NCBI GenBank assembly: GCA_029265085.1
Contig: JAJUJY010000020.1
Coordinates: 1 to 42,926, forward strand
DNA length: 42,926 bases
Reading direction: 5' to 3'
DNA from: Chloroflexota bacterium
Lineage (GTDB): Bacteria > Chloroflexota > Anaerolineae > Anaerolineales > Anaerolineaceae
The first letter of the stretch is position 1. Every line of letters begins with the position of its first letter. The translations under genes and the position numbers were made by a program. This document shows, piece by piece, positions 31,416-40,252 of this stretch. The notes beneath the pieces were generated by a model. It was not told the DNA's origin, ran no database searches, and was given only the letters and a program-made list of their open reading frames with translations.

Positions 31416-32636
31416 ATGGGATCAAATCATCGGCCCCATCAAAAATGGCTCTTGTTTTTGCTGTTAGTGCCGGTAATGATACTGACTGCCTTGCTGGCAT
31501 TCTCAGTGAAAAGTACCAGTGCAGCCCCCGTAAAAATGCCCCCAGGACAGCAGCCTGATAATTCAGCTTGCTTGTCTTGCCATCAACAAGAAGGGCAGAT
31601 TAAAACTTTTGATAATGGAGAATTGTTGTCATTGACAATTTCGCCGGAGACTTACGGGGGATCCATTCACAAAAACCTGAGCTGTCAGGTTTGCCACACC
31701 AACATCAGTGGATTTCCTCATCCAGAAAATACGGCTGTGGATTCACGGGATTACACATTACAGTATAAAGATTCCTGTAAGCAATGCCATCCAAATCAGT
31801 TTGATGAATTAATGGATAGCGCACACACCGCGGAACTTGAGTCTGGTAACCGGAATGCTCCTGTGTGTGCTGATTGCCATAATCCGCATGCTCAGCCACC
31901 GATCCAAAAAAATGAGAATGGGCTTCCTGCTCCATCCGAGCATGCCAATATCGCTCAAATTTGTTCTCAGTGCCACAACCAGATTTATGAAGAATATGTT
32001 GATAGTGTGCACGGCGCTGGTGTTTTTGTCGATAAAAACCCGGATGTGCCTGCATGTACCGATTGTCATGGCATCCATTCAATCACTGGTCCCAGCACGA
32101 CTACATACCGGCTGTCGTCACCGCAAATTTGCGCAAAATGCCATACAGATGAAACCATCATGGATAAATATGGGATTTCGACCAATGTGTTGAATACCTA
32201 TATCGCGGACTTCCACGGCACTACGGTTACTTTATTTGAAAAAACGGATCCTGATCAGGATACCAATAAACCGGTTTGTTACGACTGCCACGGGGTTCAC
32301 AATATTAAGCGGACGGATGACCCTGAAAAAGGGCTGCAGGTGAAGGAAAATATTTTGGTTGCCTGCCAGCGCTGCCACCCTGATGCGACAATGAACTTCC
32401 CTGATTCTTGGCTGTCACACTATATTCCCAGTCCGACGAAATATCCTCTGGTTTATTACGTGAACCTTTTCTACAAAATTTTCATTCCAACAGTAATTGG
32501 TGGAATGTTGGTGTTTGTTGCGAGTGATGTGTACCGGAAATTTAAAAATGGTAAGAAAAAGGCTGTACCGGTAGTGGTTGATTCAAAAGATCAATCGCAA
32601 TCCTCGACCAATGAACCGGAAAAAAGTCAGGAGTAG
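31416..32636 (+). CDS. Nonaheme c-type cytochrome with C-terminal membrane anchor
   Basis: A 406-residue exported protein. A signal-like hydrophobic stretch (WLLFLLLVPVMILTALLAF) is followed by nine CXXCH sites: CLSCH, CQVCH, CKQCH, CADCH, CSQCH, CTDCH, CAKCH, CYDCH, CQRCH. Several are followed by NPH- or GIH/GVH-type histidines that can be distal ligands. The C-terminal ~45 residues contain a second membrane segment (FIPTVIGGMLVFVAS) and a Lys-rich tail that should lie in the cytoplasm. The heme body would face outside. GAGGAG is 12 bases before the ATG. The cytochrome b gene starts 5 bases after its stop, so the two products likely form one complex. Confidence 0.92.
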   Translation: MGSNHRPHQKWLLFLLLVPVMILTALLAFSVKSTSAAPVKMPPGQQPDNSACLSCHQQEGQIKTFDNGELLSLTISPETYGGSIHKNLSCQVCHTNISGFPHPENTAVDSRDYTLQYKDSCKQCHPNQFDELMDSAHTAELESGNRNAPVCADCHNPHAQPPIQKNENGLPAPSEHANIAQICSQCHNQIYEEYVDSVHGAGVFVDKNPDVPACTDCHGIHSITGPSTTTYRLSSPQICAKCHTDETIMDKYGISTNVLNTYIADFHGTTVTLFEKTDPDQDTNKPVCYDCHGVHNIKRTDDPEKGLQVKENILVACQRCHPDATMNFPDSWLSHYIPSPTKYPLVYYVNLFYKIFIPTVIGGMLVFVASDVYRKFKNGKKKAVPVVVDSKDQSQSSTNEPEKSQE

Positions 32637-32641
32637 CCGCA

Positions 32642-33811
32642 ATGACTGAAAAGACTTACGTACGATTTGAAATCGCTCAACGGATTGAACATGTGCTGCT
32701 GATCCTGTCATTTACGACTTTAGCAATTACAGGATTAGTACAAAAATATCCCCTTTTCCCCGCTTCTCCAGCCATCGTAAGCTTTTTTGGGGGAATTGAG
32801 ACCCTGCGGATTATTCACCGTATAGCTGCAACGATGTTCGTGCTTGAATCCGTATATCACCTGGTGGTGATGGGGTACAAGCTCTTTGTCCAGCGCAAGA
32901 AAGCGACGATGGCTCCTGGAATAAAAGATGCTACCGATGCGCTGGATGCGTTTAAATACAATATCGGGTTGGCTAAAGAACCTCCCAAAATGGGCCGATA
33001 CAACTTTACGGAGAAAGCAGAGTATTGGGCTATGGTGTGGGGTTTGCTGGTTATGGCCGCTACCGGTTTTATGCTTTGGAATCCGATTGCGACAGCGCGC
33101 ATGCTGCCCGGGCAATTTATTCCGGCAGCAAAGGTGGCCCACGGTGGTGAAGCTGTATTAGCTGTTTTGGCGATCATTGTCTGGCATTTTTACAATGTTC
33201 ATATTAAACATTGGAACTGGTCAATGATCAAAGGAACGCTTACGCGCCACCAAATGGTAGAAGAGCATGCGCTTGAACTTGAGGAGATTGAATCGGGCAA
33301 AGTGGTCACACCGCCGTCTCCTGCTGAAGTCAAAAAACGCAGTGCGATTTATTTCCCAATTGCGTTAATCTTGGCGGCAGTTATGACTGCAGTTCTACTT
33401 CGCTTTATTACCTTTGAGCAGACTGCGATTACAACCATTCCGCCAGTGGAGGCGAATGTGGAAGCGTTTTCACCGCAGACTCCATCTCCTATTCCCACAC
33501 GGGAGCCATCAGCAACCCCATCTCCTGATGAAGGGAAACCCGCTATAACTTCCTTAACCTGGGATGGCGGTGTTAGCGACCTATTTAAGAATCAATGCGG
33601 CAGCTGCCATGGTGCTTTGGGTGGTTTGGCGCTTAATTCGTATGCCGACCTTCTGAAAGGCGGTAATAGCGGACCGGCTGTAGTGGCAAATGATCCAGCC
33701 GGCAGCCTTTTAGTGCAGGTGCAAGAAGCAGGGAATCATCCAGGCCAGTTTTCGGCAGAAGATTTAGATACCATAAAGCAATGGATTGAAGCCGGATTTC
33801 CTGAAAAATAA
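32642..33811 (+). CDS. Cytochrome b (b561/FdhI-like) fused to a cytochrome c domain
   Basis: A 389-residue protein. The first ~210 residues hold four membrane helices with histidines suited to two b hemes: RIEHVLLI, IIHRIAATM with SVYHLVVM, and IIVWHFYNVHIKHW. This is as in formate dehydrogenase gamma and related menaquinone-linked cytochromes b. A fifth helix (IALILAAVMTAVLL, ~240-258) and a Pro/Ser-rich linker lead to a C-terminal ~85-residue cytochrome c domain with CGSCHGALGG and SYADLLKGG. That domain is homologous to the C-terminus of the protein at 29511-31217. It likely connects the quinone pool to the preceding nonaheme protein. Confidence 0.9.
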   Translation: MTEKTYVRFEIAQRIEHVLLILSFTTLAITGLVQKYPLFPASPAIVSFFGGIETLRIIHRIAATMFVLESVYHLVVMGYKLFVQRKKATMAPGIKDATDALDAFKYNIGLAKEPPKMGRYNFTEKAEYWAMVWGLLVMAATGFMLWNPIATARMLPGQFIPAAKVAHGGEAVLAVLAIIVWHFYNVHIKHWNWSMIKGTLTRHQMVEEHALELEEIESGKVVTPPSPAEVKKRSAIYFPIALILAAVMTAVLLRFITFEQTAITTIPPVEANVEAFSPQTPSPIPTREPSATPSPDEGKPAITSLTWDGGVSDLFKNQCGSCHGALGGLALNSYADLLKGGNSGPAVVANDPAGSLLVQVQEAGNHPGQFSAEDLDTIKQWIEAGFPEK

Positions 33812-33835
33812 ACGCTCTAAAGTTGTCCTATTTGG

Positions 33836-33863
33836 GATCGCAGCCGTATTAACGGCTGCGATC
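33836..33863. terminator. Intrinsic terminator after the cytochrome operon
   Basis: A perfect 12-bp GC-rich stem (GATCGCAGCCGT / ACGGCTGCGATC) with a 4-base loop, followed by TTTATTT. It lies between the cytochrome b gene and the convergent regulator and may serve both. Confidence 0.9.
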
Positions 33864-33864
33864 T

Positions 33865-34485
33865 TTATTTAACCAAGAAAGTACAAAACGGCGGCTGCTC
33901 TGTATCGATATCGAGTAAAGATATGGTGGTTACATCTTGCCCAGTAAGATGTCTTAATACCTTTAAATCCATGGTACACAATTCTGGGTGATCTTTTATG
34001 ATTTTTCGATATGGGCAGTTGTGGAAACGAATTTGAGCCCCTTGTGCATGGGCTTCCCATCGAGCCTGGTATGAATTTTCGTTGAGCCGATTTATCGTGT
34101 GATTAAGCCGGATTGGCAGGGACGAGTAGGTGGGTTTATGACCTGCGATTTTTTCGGCTAGTTGGTCAAGATAATATTCTTTTTCTGTGGAGGAAGTTGT
34201 CTTGTTGAAAATTAAGGAAAGGAGGTACATTGAGAGATTGTTAAGGTTATCTGGTTTTACTTCTGCCTTAAGACGATAAATGATTACAGGGCGTCCCCTT
34301 GGTTTTCGCAATTTTTGATTGGATTCCCTCGTAACTTCTTCGATTTGTTTTTCGTCCAGGAGCTCCTTAAGATGATACCGGATATCTGGAAGCGTTACCC
34401 GCAGATGGTTACTAAGCTGTGCGGCGGTTGAAAAGTGATTCGTTGCCAAATATTCGATAATTTTTTCCCGAATTGACAGTGCCAT
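33865..34485 (-). CDS. COG2345/SufR-like winged-helix regulator
   Basis: A 206-residue transcription factor. The N-terminal winged helix (IIEYLATNHFSTAAQLSNHL, VTLPDIRYHLKELLDEKQI) is followed by a wing RKPRGRPVIIYRL. The C-terminal part has CX12C (NCPYRKIIKDHPELC) and a last cysteine in PPFCTF, the layout of SufR-type iron-sulfur or redox-sensing repressors; SufR proper has four cysteines and here I count three. It is divergent from nuoB. Its -10 box lies so close to the ATG that the transcript may be leaderless, and no SD is visible. Confidence 0.82.
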   Translation of the reverse strand: MALSIREKIIEYLATNHFSTAAQLSNHLRVTLPDIRYHLKELLDEKQIEEVTRESNQKLRKPRGRPVIIYRLKAEVKPDNLNNLSMYLLSLIFNKTTSSTEKEYYLDQLAEKIAGHKPTYSSLPIRLNHTINRLNENSYQARWEAHAQGAQIRFHNCPYRKIIKDHPELCTMDLKVLRHLTGQDVTTISLLDIDTEQPPFCTFLVK

Positions 34486-34491
34486 GTTTTT

Positions 34492-34520
34492 ATTATACCT
34501 AAAACACCTAATTAAGTAAA
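34492..34520 (-). promoter_or_regulatory. Promoter of the divergent regulator gene
   Basis: On the minus strand, TTTACT (34520-34515) and TATAAT (34497-34492) are 17 bases apart. The expected transcript start falls at or beside the ATG (34485), so a leaderless mRNA is likely. Confidence 0.55.
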
Positions 34521-34534
34521 AATAAATTTATTTT
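34519..34534. promoter_or_regulatory. Perfect 16-bp palindrome, candidate operator
   Basis: AAAATAAATTTATTTT reads the same on both strands. It overlaps the -35 box of the regulator gene and ends 9 bases before the -35 box of the nuo promoter. A dimeric winged-helix regulator bound here could control both directions. AT-rich palindromes can also arise by chance. Confidence 0.5.
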
Positions 34535-34543
34535 AATCAATGA

Positions 34544-34571
34544 TTGACAGGGAGAGATAATCAAGTAAAAT
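34544..34571 (+). promoter_or_regulatory. Promoter of the nuoB operon
   Basis: A perfect TTGACA (34544-34549) and TAAAAT (34566-34571) are separated by 16 bases. The transcript leader before the nuoB ATG would be about 65 bases. Confidence 0.65.
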
Positions 34572-34644
34572 CAATTAAACCCAATTTACTCAAAAATAGC
34601 CATATTCGTCATCTGATATCCTATGGAAGATGAAAGGTTCCCAA

Positions 34645-35322
34645 ATGAGTGTAAATGATATCAATACACCTGGTTACAAAGTGCCTGCTGAGCTGCAAAA
34701 TCAAGTGGCAATAACTACGCTTGATAAAATCTACAATTGGAGCAGAGTGAATTCATTATGGCCGATGATGTTCGGTCTGGCATGCTGCGCAATTGAAATG
34801 ATTGGAACAGCAGCTGGCCGGTATGATCTTTCGCGGTTTGGCATGGAAGTGATGCGGCCAAGTCCGCGCCAAGCGGATGTGATGATTGTTTCTGGGACTG
34901 TTACAAAAAAAATGATTCCCCAAATTGTGCGCCTTTATAACCAGATGCCTGAACCCAAATATGTCATTGCGATGGGTGCGTGTGCTTCTGGCGGCGGGCC
35001 ATTTAAAGAGGGCTATTCGGTTGTTTCCGGGGTGGATAAATTTATTCCGGTCGATGTGTACATTCCAGGCTGCCCGCCAACTCCCCAGGCTTTACTACAT
35101 GGATTAATTGCTTTACAAAAAAAGATCGAGCAAGAGGCATTGAAAACGGTGTCCTGGTACCAAAAAGGACCTAGTGAACCGATTCCAGTGCCTGTATTGG
35201 GCCCCGATTTAATGGATCCCAGGAAATTTGAAATGATTAAAGCATATTCAAAAGCAAAAGCAGCCGCCGAGCAGGAAGCACAAGCATCCATGAGTGAAAA
35301 CCAGGAGGTCAAAAATGACTGA
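34645..35322 (+). CDS. nuoB: NADH-quinone oxidoreductase subunit B
   Basis: A 225-residue NuoB/PSST subunit, which carries cluster N2 next to the quinone site of complex I. Seen motifs are [19 protein letters not shown] with the tandem cysteines, [29 protein letters not shown] and [15 protein letters not shown]. All four cluster cysteines are present. The C-terminus has an extra Ala/Lys/Glu-rich tail. The frame opens at 34630, but the ATG at 34645 has AAAGG 7 bases upstream, so I prefer it. Its end overlaps the nuoCD start by 8 bases. Confidence 0.95.
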   Translation: MSVNDINTPGYKVPAELQNQVAITTLDKIYNWSRVNSLWPMMFGLACCAIEMIGTAAGRYDLSRFGMEVMRPSPRQADVMIVSGTVTKKMIPQIVRLYNQMPEPKYVIAMGACASGGGPFKEGYSVVSGVDKFIPVDVYIPGCPPTPQALLHGLIALQKKIEQEALKTVSWYQKGPSEPIPVPVLGPDLMDPRKFEMIKAYSKAKAAAEQEAQASMSENQEVKND

Positions 35323-37051
35323 ACAAGATGTCGTAGTGCAATCTTTTGACCTGGTGGAATTATTCCCTGAGAAAGTAAAAGCGGATCCTCGAAATGGTTA
35401 TCAGGGATACATTGTCAAAGTGGAATCCTTGATCAATGTATTTCGATCTTTAAAAGATGAGCATGGGTTTGATTATTTATCCTCCGTGACTGGAGTTGAC
35501 TATATCCAAGAAAACATTTTGGAGGTTGTTTATCATTTAGGCAAAACCGTTGGCGGACCTTTGCTTGTGATAAAAACCCAGATTCCACGTGATTTGGCGG
35601 TTGTGCCTTCAATTACCCCATTATTTAGCGGTGCTGACTTGCAGGAGCGCGAGGTCTATGATTTGATGGGAATAGTATTCGAGGGGCATCCTGACCTTCG
35701 AAGAGTTTTACTTTGGGAAGGTTTTGCGGGGCATCCTCTTCGAAAAGATTGGAAAGAGCCGTATTTTGAAGAAGACATCAAACCATTTAAAACCCGGTGG
35801 CCTGAAGGACAGGTAAGCCGAATTGAAGATAAGATGCCTTTACACGATAACGTCGATTATCCTGCAGGGTTTGATCCGGATACGTGGGTTCCTGAGACAG
35901 AGGATGCATTATACGCCAGCCTGAAAAGATTGGATAAGCAAGACGAAATGCAAACAGACCAATTGATCGTTAACCTGGGACCTCAGCATCCATCTACGCA
36001 CGGAGTCTTTCGTATGGTGGTTGTAATGGATGGTGAGACGATCGTGGATTTGAAGCCAGTGATGGGGTATCTGCACCGCAACCATGAAAAAATCGGTGAG
36101 CGAAATACTTTTTTGCAAAATATGCCGTTTACCGACCGTCTGGATTACATTACCTCAATGAGCAATAACTTTGCATATGCCTTGGCTGTAGAAAAATTGA
36201 TGGGCGTGAAGCCACCGGAACGGGCAGAATATATCCGGGTTATTATGGCTGAATTAACCCGGATCATGAATCATGTGTTTACCAATGGTTTCTTGCTCAA
36301 TGACCTGGGAGCTTTTTTTACACCTGCATTGTATGCAATTGAGGAACGAGAATTAATTCTGGATATTTTTGAAGAGGTTTCTGGTTCTCGAATGATGTGC
36401 AATTACTTCCGGTTTGGAGGTGTTGTTCGAGATATTTCTGACGAAACCCTTGAAAAAATTAAACGATTGGCTTTTGATCGATTGCCCCGCAAAGTGGACG
36501 AGCTAGACGCTCTATTGACAAATAATGAAATTGTACGCGGCCGTTGCGAAGGCGTTGGGGTTATTTCACCTGAAAAAGCGATTTCAAACTCTGCTTCTGG
36601 GCCAATTTTACGAGCTTCGGGTGTGCCGTATGATATCCGCCGGGCAGATCCATATAGTATTTACGACCGCCTGGATTTTGACGTTGCGGTGCGCTATCAT
36701 GGGGATATTTATGATCGCTATCTAGTGCGTTTAGATGAAATCCGGCAGAGTATTCGGATCTTACAGCAATGTCTGCGGGATATTCCAAAAGGACCCGTAT
36801 TAACTGGAAAACCACAGTACCAGGTGAGAGTTCCGGCTGGGGAGTCTTACGGCCGGGTGGAAGGACCGAAAGGGGAACTCGGTTTTTATATTGTCTCTAA
36901 TGGGAAGCCCAATCCCTACCGCTATCACGTTCGGGCCCCATCGTTTATCAATTTGACCTGCCTGGCAGACATGAGCCGTGGAGAAAAAGTTGCCGATGTG
37001 GTTGCTGTGCTAGGGTCTATTGATATCGTGCTTGGTGAAGTGGACCGGTAA
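35315..37051 (+). CDS. nuoCD: Fused NADH-quinone oxidoreductase subunits C and D
   Basis: A 578-residue fusion. Residues ~1-200 are the 30-kDa NuoC subunit ([37 protein letters not shown]). From ~210 comes the 49-kDa NuoD subunit ([45 protein letters not shown]), ending DIVLGEVDR as is usual for NuoD. It forms the quinone-reaction arm of complex I with NuoB and NuoI. The ATG at 35315 has a strong CAGGAGG SD; the frame's earlier ATG at 35294 does not. The 8-base overlap with nuoB implies coupled translation. Confidence 0.95.
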   Translation: MTEQDVVVQSFDLVELFPEKVKADPRNGYQGYIVKVESLINVFRSLKDEHGFDYLSSVTGVDYIQENILEVVYHLGKTVGGPLLVIKTQIPRDLAVVPSITPLFSGADLQEREVYDLMGIVFEGHPDLRRVLLWEGFAGHPLRKDWKEPYFEEDIKPFKTRWPEGQVSRIEDKMPLHDNVDYPAGFDPDTWVPETEDALYASLKRLDKQDEMQTDQLIVNLGPQHPSTHGVFRMVVVMDGETIVDLKPVMGYLHRNHEKIGERNTFLQNMPFTDRLDYITSMSNNFAYALAVEKLMGVKPPERAEYIRVIMAELTRIMNHVFTNGFLLNDLGAFFTPALYAIEERELILDIFEEVSGSRMMCNYFRFGGVVRDISDETLEKIKRLAFDRLPRKVDELDALLTNNEIVRGRCEGVGVISPEKAISNSASGPILRASGVPYDIRRADPYSIYDRLDFDVAVRYHGDIYDRYLVRLDEIRQSIRILQQCLRDIPKGPVLTGKPQYQVRVPAGESYGRVEGPKGELGFYIVSNGKPNPYRYHVRAPSFINLTCLADMSRGEKVADVVAVLGSIDIVLGEVDR

Positions 37052-37071
37052 AAGAGCGATAGGAGAATACT

Positions 37072-37686
37072 ATGAACATATCTGGTATTATCCGCGGGTT
37101 GTGGATTACCTTAAGTCATCTGGTTACAACCTATACGGAAGACATTCGTAAAGGAAAAAAACGTTACCGAACCGAACAGGGGATAGAAGAACGGCGCAAC
37201 AGTGATGTGCAGGGCATTTTTACCATCCAATATCCAGAAGAAAAGATGCCGGTTCCAGAAAATTTTCGATATATTCCTTTTCTGGTCTATGACGAAGGCC
37301 CTGATCATGAAAAAAATATTCGTTGTACTTCTTGTGGTATTTGTGCAAAAGTTTGCCCGCCGCAATGCATCTGGATTACTCGTTCTGTTGACCCAAATAC
37401 AGGTAAACCCATTCCTACACCGGCCAAGTTTGCGATTGATGTGGATATTTGCATGAACTGCGGGTTCTGTGCCGAATACTGCCCATTTGATGCGATTAAA
37501 ATGGATCACGATTATGAAATTGCGTCTTATAATCGGATGCAAGATCATATATTTGATCTCAGTAAACTTGCAAAGCCAGCAAGTTATTATAAAAAAATTC
37601 GGCCAACTTACGCGGCTCAGGAAGAGACAGAAAAAGCAGAAAAAGAAGCTGCGAAAGCCAAGAAACCGGAACCTGCGGCAAGTTGA
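37072..37686 (+). CDS. nuoI: NADH-quinone oxidoreductase subunit I (2x 4Fe-4S ferredoxin)
   Basis: A 204-residue protein with two 4Fe-4S motifs, CTSCGICAKVCPPQCIWI and CMNCGFCAEYCPFDAIKM, in the spacing typical of NuoI, preceded by the usual N-terminal region with YPEEKMPVPENFRYIP. It relays electrons to NuoB. The C-terminal ~30 residues are rich in Lys, Glu and Ala. It follows nuoCD by 20 bases. The membrane subunits that normally follow (H, J, K, L, M, N) are not found downstream. Confidence 0.93.
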   Translation: MNISGIIRGLWITLSHLVTTYTEDIRKGKKRYRTEQGIEERRNSDVQGIFTIQYPEEKMPVPENFRYIPFLVYDEGPDHEKNIRCTSCGICAKVCPPQCIWITRSVDPNTGKPIPTPAKFAIDVDICMNCGFCAEYCPFDAIKMDHDYEIASYNRMQDHIFDLSKLAKPASYYKKIRPTYAAQEETEKAEKEAAKAKKPEPAAS

Positions 37687-37703
37687 ACCTGGCATGAGGG
37701 GTT

Positions 37704-38024
37704 ATGTTTAATAAAGATACTGATTTTATCTTTCCGATGCGAATTGCAAATGGGTTGCGCTCATTGCGCAGCCTTGCATGGCAGAACCTTGTTGATCGCG
37801 TGTCGGCGCAAGATGCGGATTTTATAGACCAGGCTGCTTTTACATTGATGATGGTCCGTATTAATGGCTGCTCAGGCTGTAGTGTAAATACGTTTCGGGG
37901 TATGCGTGGATGCACTCAATGCGCTAAATTAAACGTTCGCCGGTATCGTGGCGACGACGAAATCCTGCTAGAGCAATTTAAGCAGTCCAGAATTGAGGTC
38001 GAGAAGTATTTAAATAAAGCATAA
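37704..38024 (+). CDS. Small Cys-rich protein in the nuo cluster
   Basis: A 106-residue protein with two CXXC pairs about 15 residues apart (INGCSGCSVNTF and MRGCTQCAKLNV), which could bind zinc or an iron-sulfur cluster. The rest is helical, with a charged C-terminus. I do not recognise the family. It starts 17 bases after nuoI with a GAGGGG run very close to the ATG, so it is probably translated in the nuo operon. An ATG at 37737 is an alternative start. It may be an assembly or electron-transfer accessory. Confidence 0.65.
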   Translation: MFNKDTDFIFPMRIANGLRSLRSLAWQNLVDRVSAQDADFIDQAAFTLMMVRINGCSGCSVNTFRGMRGCTQCAKLNVRRYRGDDEILLEQFKQSRIEVEKYLNKA

Positions 38025-38085
38025 GCGAACACACGGAACGCGAAATCCTATTAAGGTCCATTGTTTGCTAATTGTGTTTATTGGT

Positions 38086-38113
38086 TTGACATTAAGTAGG
38101 TTTGTATTAGAAT
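38086..38113 (+). promoter_or_regulatory. Promoter of mrp
   Basis: A perfect TTGACA (38086-38091) and TAGAAT (38108-38113) with a 16-base spacer, in the 113-base gap after the Cys-rich gene. The leader would be short and begins just before the AGGAGG SD. Confidence 0.7.
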
Positions 38114-38137
38114 TGGGTGAGGAGGATTTTTTTGCCA

Positions 38138-39220
38138 ATGTCAAATTCTTCCATTTCCAAAGAAGCTGTGTTGGCGGCTTTGAGTAAAGTACAGGAACCT
38201 GAACTGCATCAGGATTTGGTTTCGCTGAATATGATCCAAAATCTTGAATTGCAAGACGGGATAGTAAAATTTGATTTGATTTTAACCACACCGGCTTGCC
38301 CGCTTAAAGGTAAGATTGAAAGCGATGCCAAAAAGGCGGTATTATCTGTTCCCAATGTTCAACAAGTAGAAATCCGCATGGATGCCAATATCCCCTCTGA
38401 TGGTAGAGATCGCGGTGTAATGAATTTGCCTGTAAAAAACGCTGTTGCTGTCGCTTCTGGCAAGGGAGGAGTTGGGAAAACGACAGTTTCTGTGAATTTG
38501 GCGGTTTCGTTGGCGAAAAGCGGTGCCAAAGTAGGGTTATTAGATGCTGACATTTACGGCCCGAATGTTCCTACCATGATGGGTGTAGATCGTTTACCCC
38601 CGATGCGCAGTGAAAAGATAGTGCCGGCCGAAATGTATGATGTTAAGGTTATGTCGATCGGATTTTTAGTTCCTCCCGGCAAACCATTGATCTGGCGCGG
38701 CCCGATGCTGCATTCGGCGATTCGCCAGTTTCTTGGGGATGTTGCGTGGGGAGAGTTAGATTACTTAATTATCGATTTACCGCCAGGCACCGGCGATGCG
38801 CAATTAAGCCTGGCGCAGACTCTACCTTTAAGTGGCAGTGTTATTGTGACTCTGCCGCAGGCTGTTTCGGTTGAAGATGCAACGCGCGGATTACAAATGT
38901 TCCGTGAGCTGAATATACCGATTTTGGGCGTTGTTGAAAACATGAGTTATCTTGAGCTGCCTGACGGCTCAAGAATTGACGTGTTTGGACAGGGCGGCGG
39001 TGAACGAATGGCTGTGGCTGCTGGTGTCCCATTCCTGGGCGCTATTCCGATGGATCCTTCTGTGCGTGCTGGGGGCGATACCGGAACTCCAATCACCATT
39101 TCTCAGCCCGATTCGGCGTCTGGTAAAGCTTTAAGAAATGTCGCAGAACAATTGGCAGCACAATTAAGCATCGCGGCTCTTAAGGGTCAGAGTAGTGTAA
39201 AAATAGAAATGATAGGATAA
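38138..39220 (+). CDS. mrp: Mrp/NBP35-type iron-sulfur carrier P-loop ATPase
   Basis: A 360-residue protein. The N-terminal ~85 residues are an MIP18/DUF59 domain (LSKVQEPELHQDLVSLNMI). The ATPase domain follows, with the deviant Walker A SGKGGVGKTTVSVNLA, LLDADIYGPNVPTMMG, and DYLIIDLPPGTGDAQLS. Mrp-type proteins carry 4Fe-4S clusters to client enzymes. The CXXC pair usual in ApbC/Nbp35 is not evident near the C-terminus, where ENMSYLELPDGS replaces ENMSxxxCPxC. The frame opens with GTG at 38117, which would place the SD inside the gene; ATG 38138 or TTG 38132 fits AGGAGG at 38120-38125. It serves a neighbourhood rich in iron-sulfur proteins. Confidence 0.92.
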   Translation: MSNSSISKEAVLAALSKVQEPELHQDLVSLNMIQNLELQDGIVKFDLILTTPACPLKGKIESDAKKAVLSVPNVQQVEIRMDANIPSDGRDRGVMNLPVKNAVAVASGKGGVGKTTVSVNLAVSLAKSGAKVGLLDADIYGPNVPTMMGVDRLPPMRSEKIVPAEMYDVKVMSIGFLVPPGKPLIWRGPMLHSAIRQFLGDVAWGELDYLIIDLPPGTGDAQLSLAQTLPLSGSVIVTLPQAVSVEDATRGLQMFRELNIPILGVVENMSYLELPDGSRIDVFGQGGGERMAVAAGVPFLGAIPMDPSVRAGGDTGTPITISQPDSASGKALRNVAEQLAAQLSIAALKGQSSVKIEMIG

Positions 39221-39223
39221 AAA

Positions 39224-40252
39224 ATGGAGGATGCTCAACGTCCTTTTGTAGTTGGTGTACGCTTTTCAAAGGTGGGAAAAGTTTATCACTTTGAAGCAAG
39301 CCAGTATCGTGACTTAACGATTGGTGATGCTGTTGTGGTTGAAACTTCCCGTGGATGGCAGCTTGGTGAAATTGCCCAAATCGTGAGCGAACCAGAACTT
39401 CCCCAAGAGGGAGGGTGGAAATCTATTGATCGAAAGGCAACACCGCGCGACTTGCTTTTGCGCCAAACGTGGCAGCTGAGAGAAGCCGATGTGGTTGCCG
39501 CTTGTAAGAAACGAGCTCGCGAATTAAATATTTACGGCTTAAAAATTGTTGGCGCAGAATTTAGCTTTGATGGAATGCGGCTTTCAATCATGTTTAGCAG
39601 TGAATCCGAGGAAAAAGTCGAACTAAAATCATTGCGACAGGATATGCAACGACAATTTCCGGGCAGCCAGGTTGAACTTCGCCAGATTGGCCCGCGTGAT
39701 GTTGCGAAAATTATTGGCGGTATGGGTGCGTGTGGTTTAGAGACTCGCTGCTGCTCAAAGTACCTGACAGATTTTAGTTCGATCTCTATCCGGATGGCAA
39801 AAGAACAGGGCATTTCACTGACACCTACAGAAATCACCGGAATGTGCGGCCGTTTACGCTGCTGCCTGATCTATGAGTATGATGTTTATGTTGAGGCACG
39901 TCAAAGTATGCCCAAACGGAACAAGCGGTTTAAGTCTCCGTTAGGTGATGGCAAAGTGGTTGACATTGTTCCGCTTCAGCGGAGGGTTCGATTGGAAATC
40001 CCAGACGTAGGTGTGCGAGAATTCCCGTTGGATCAATTAATCCCGTTGGATGAAAATAATCAACCTATCGCGCAGGCCGCTCCGGTCGAAAAGCCGGAAA
40101 TTGAGGAAGCGAAGCCCATTGAGGAAAAGCGCCATCCTGCGCCTGAACTTGGAAAAGGTCAATCCAGCAGCGATGAATCAGAACAAAGAGCAAAGCAATA
40201 TTCACGATCCCCTAAACGCCGCAAGCGAGGCGGAGGTCCCAAACGATCCTGA
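39224..40252 (+). CDS. PSP1 domain protein (RicT/YaaT-like)
   Basis: A 342-residue protein with the PSP1 core: VVGVRFSKVGKVYHFEA near the start, DVVAACKKRARELN, and the cysteine-rich GACGLETRCCSKYL and MCGRLRCCLIYEYDVY. In RicT of Bacillus these cysteines hold an iron-sulfur cluster and the protein is part of a complex that affects mRNA processing; that role is not shown here. The C-terminal ~75 residues are charged and disordered-looking and overlap the next gene. It starts 3 bases after mrp and is surely co-transcribed with it. Confidence 0.9.
   Translation: MEDAQRPFVVGVRFSKVGKVYHFEASQYRDLTIGDAVVVETSRGWQLGEIAQIVSEPELPQEGGWKSIDRKATPRDLLLRQTWQLREADVVAACKKRARELNIYGLKIVGAEFSFDGMRLSIMFSSESEEKVELKSLRQDMQRQFPGSQVELRQIGPRDVAKIIGGMGACGLETRCCSKYLTDFSSISIRMAKEQGISLTPTEITGMCGRLRCCLIYEYDVYVEARQSMPKRNKRFKSPLGDGKVVDIVPLQRRVRLEIPDVGVREFPLDQLIPLDENNQPIAQAAPVEKPEIEEAKPIEEKRHPAPELGKGQSSSDESEQRAKQYSRSPKRRKRGGGPKRS

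Noticed and set aside
31346..31558. A 70-codon frame starting upstream of the nonaheme gene
   Set aside because: It is out of frame with the nonaheme gene, overlaps its signal sequence and heme region, and shows no motif.
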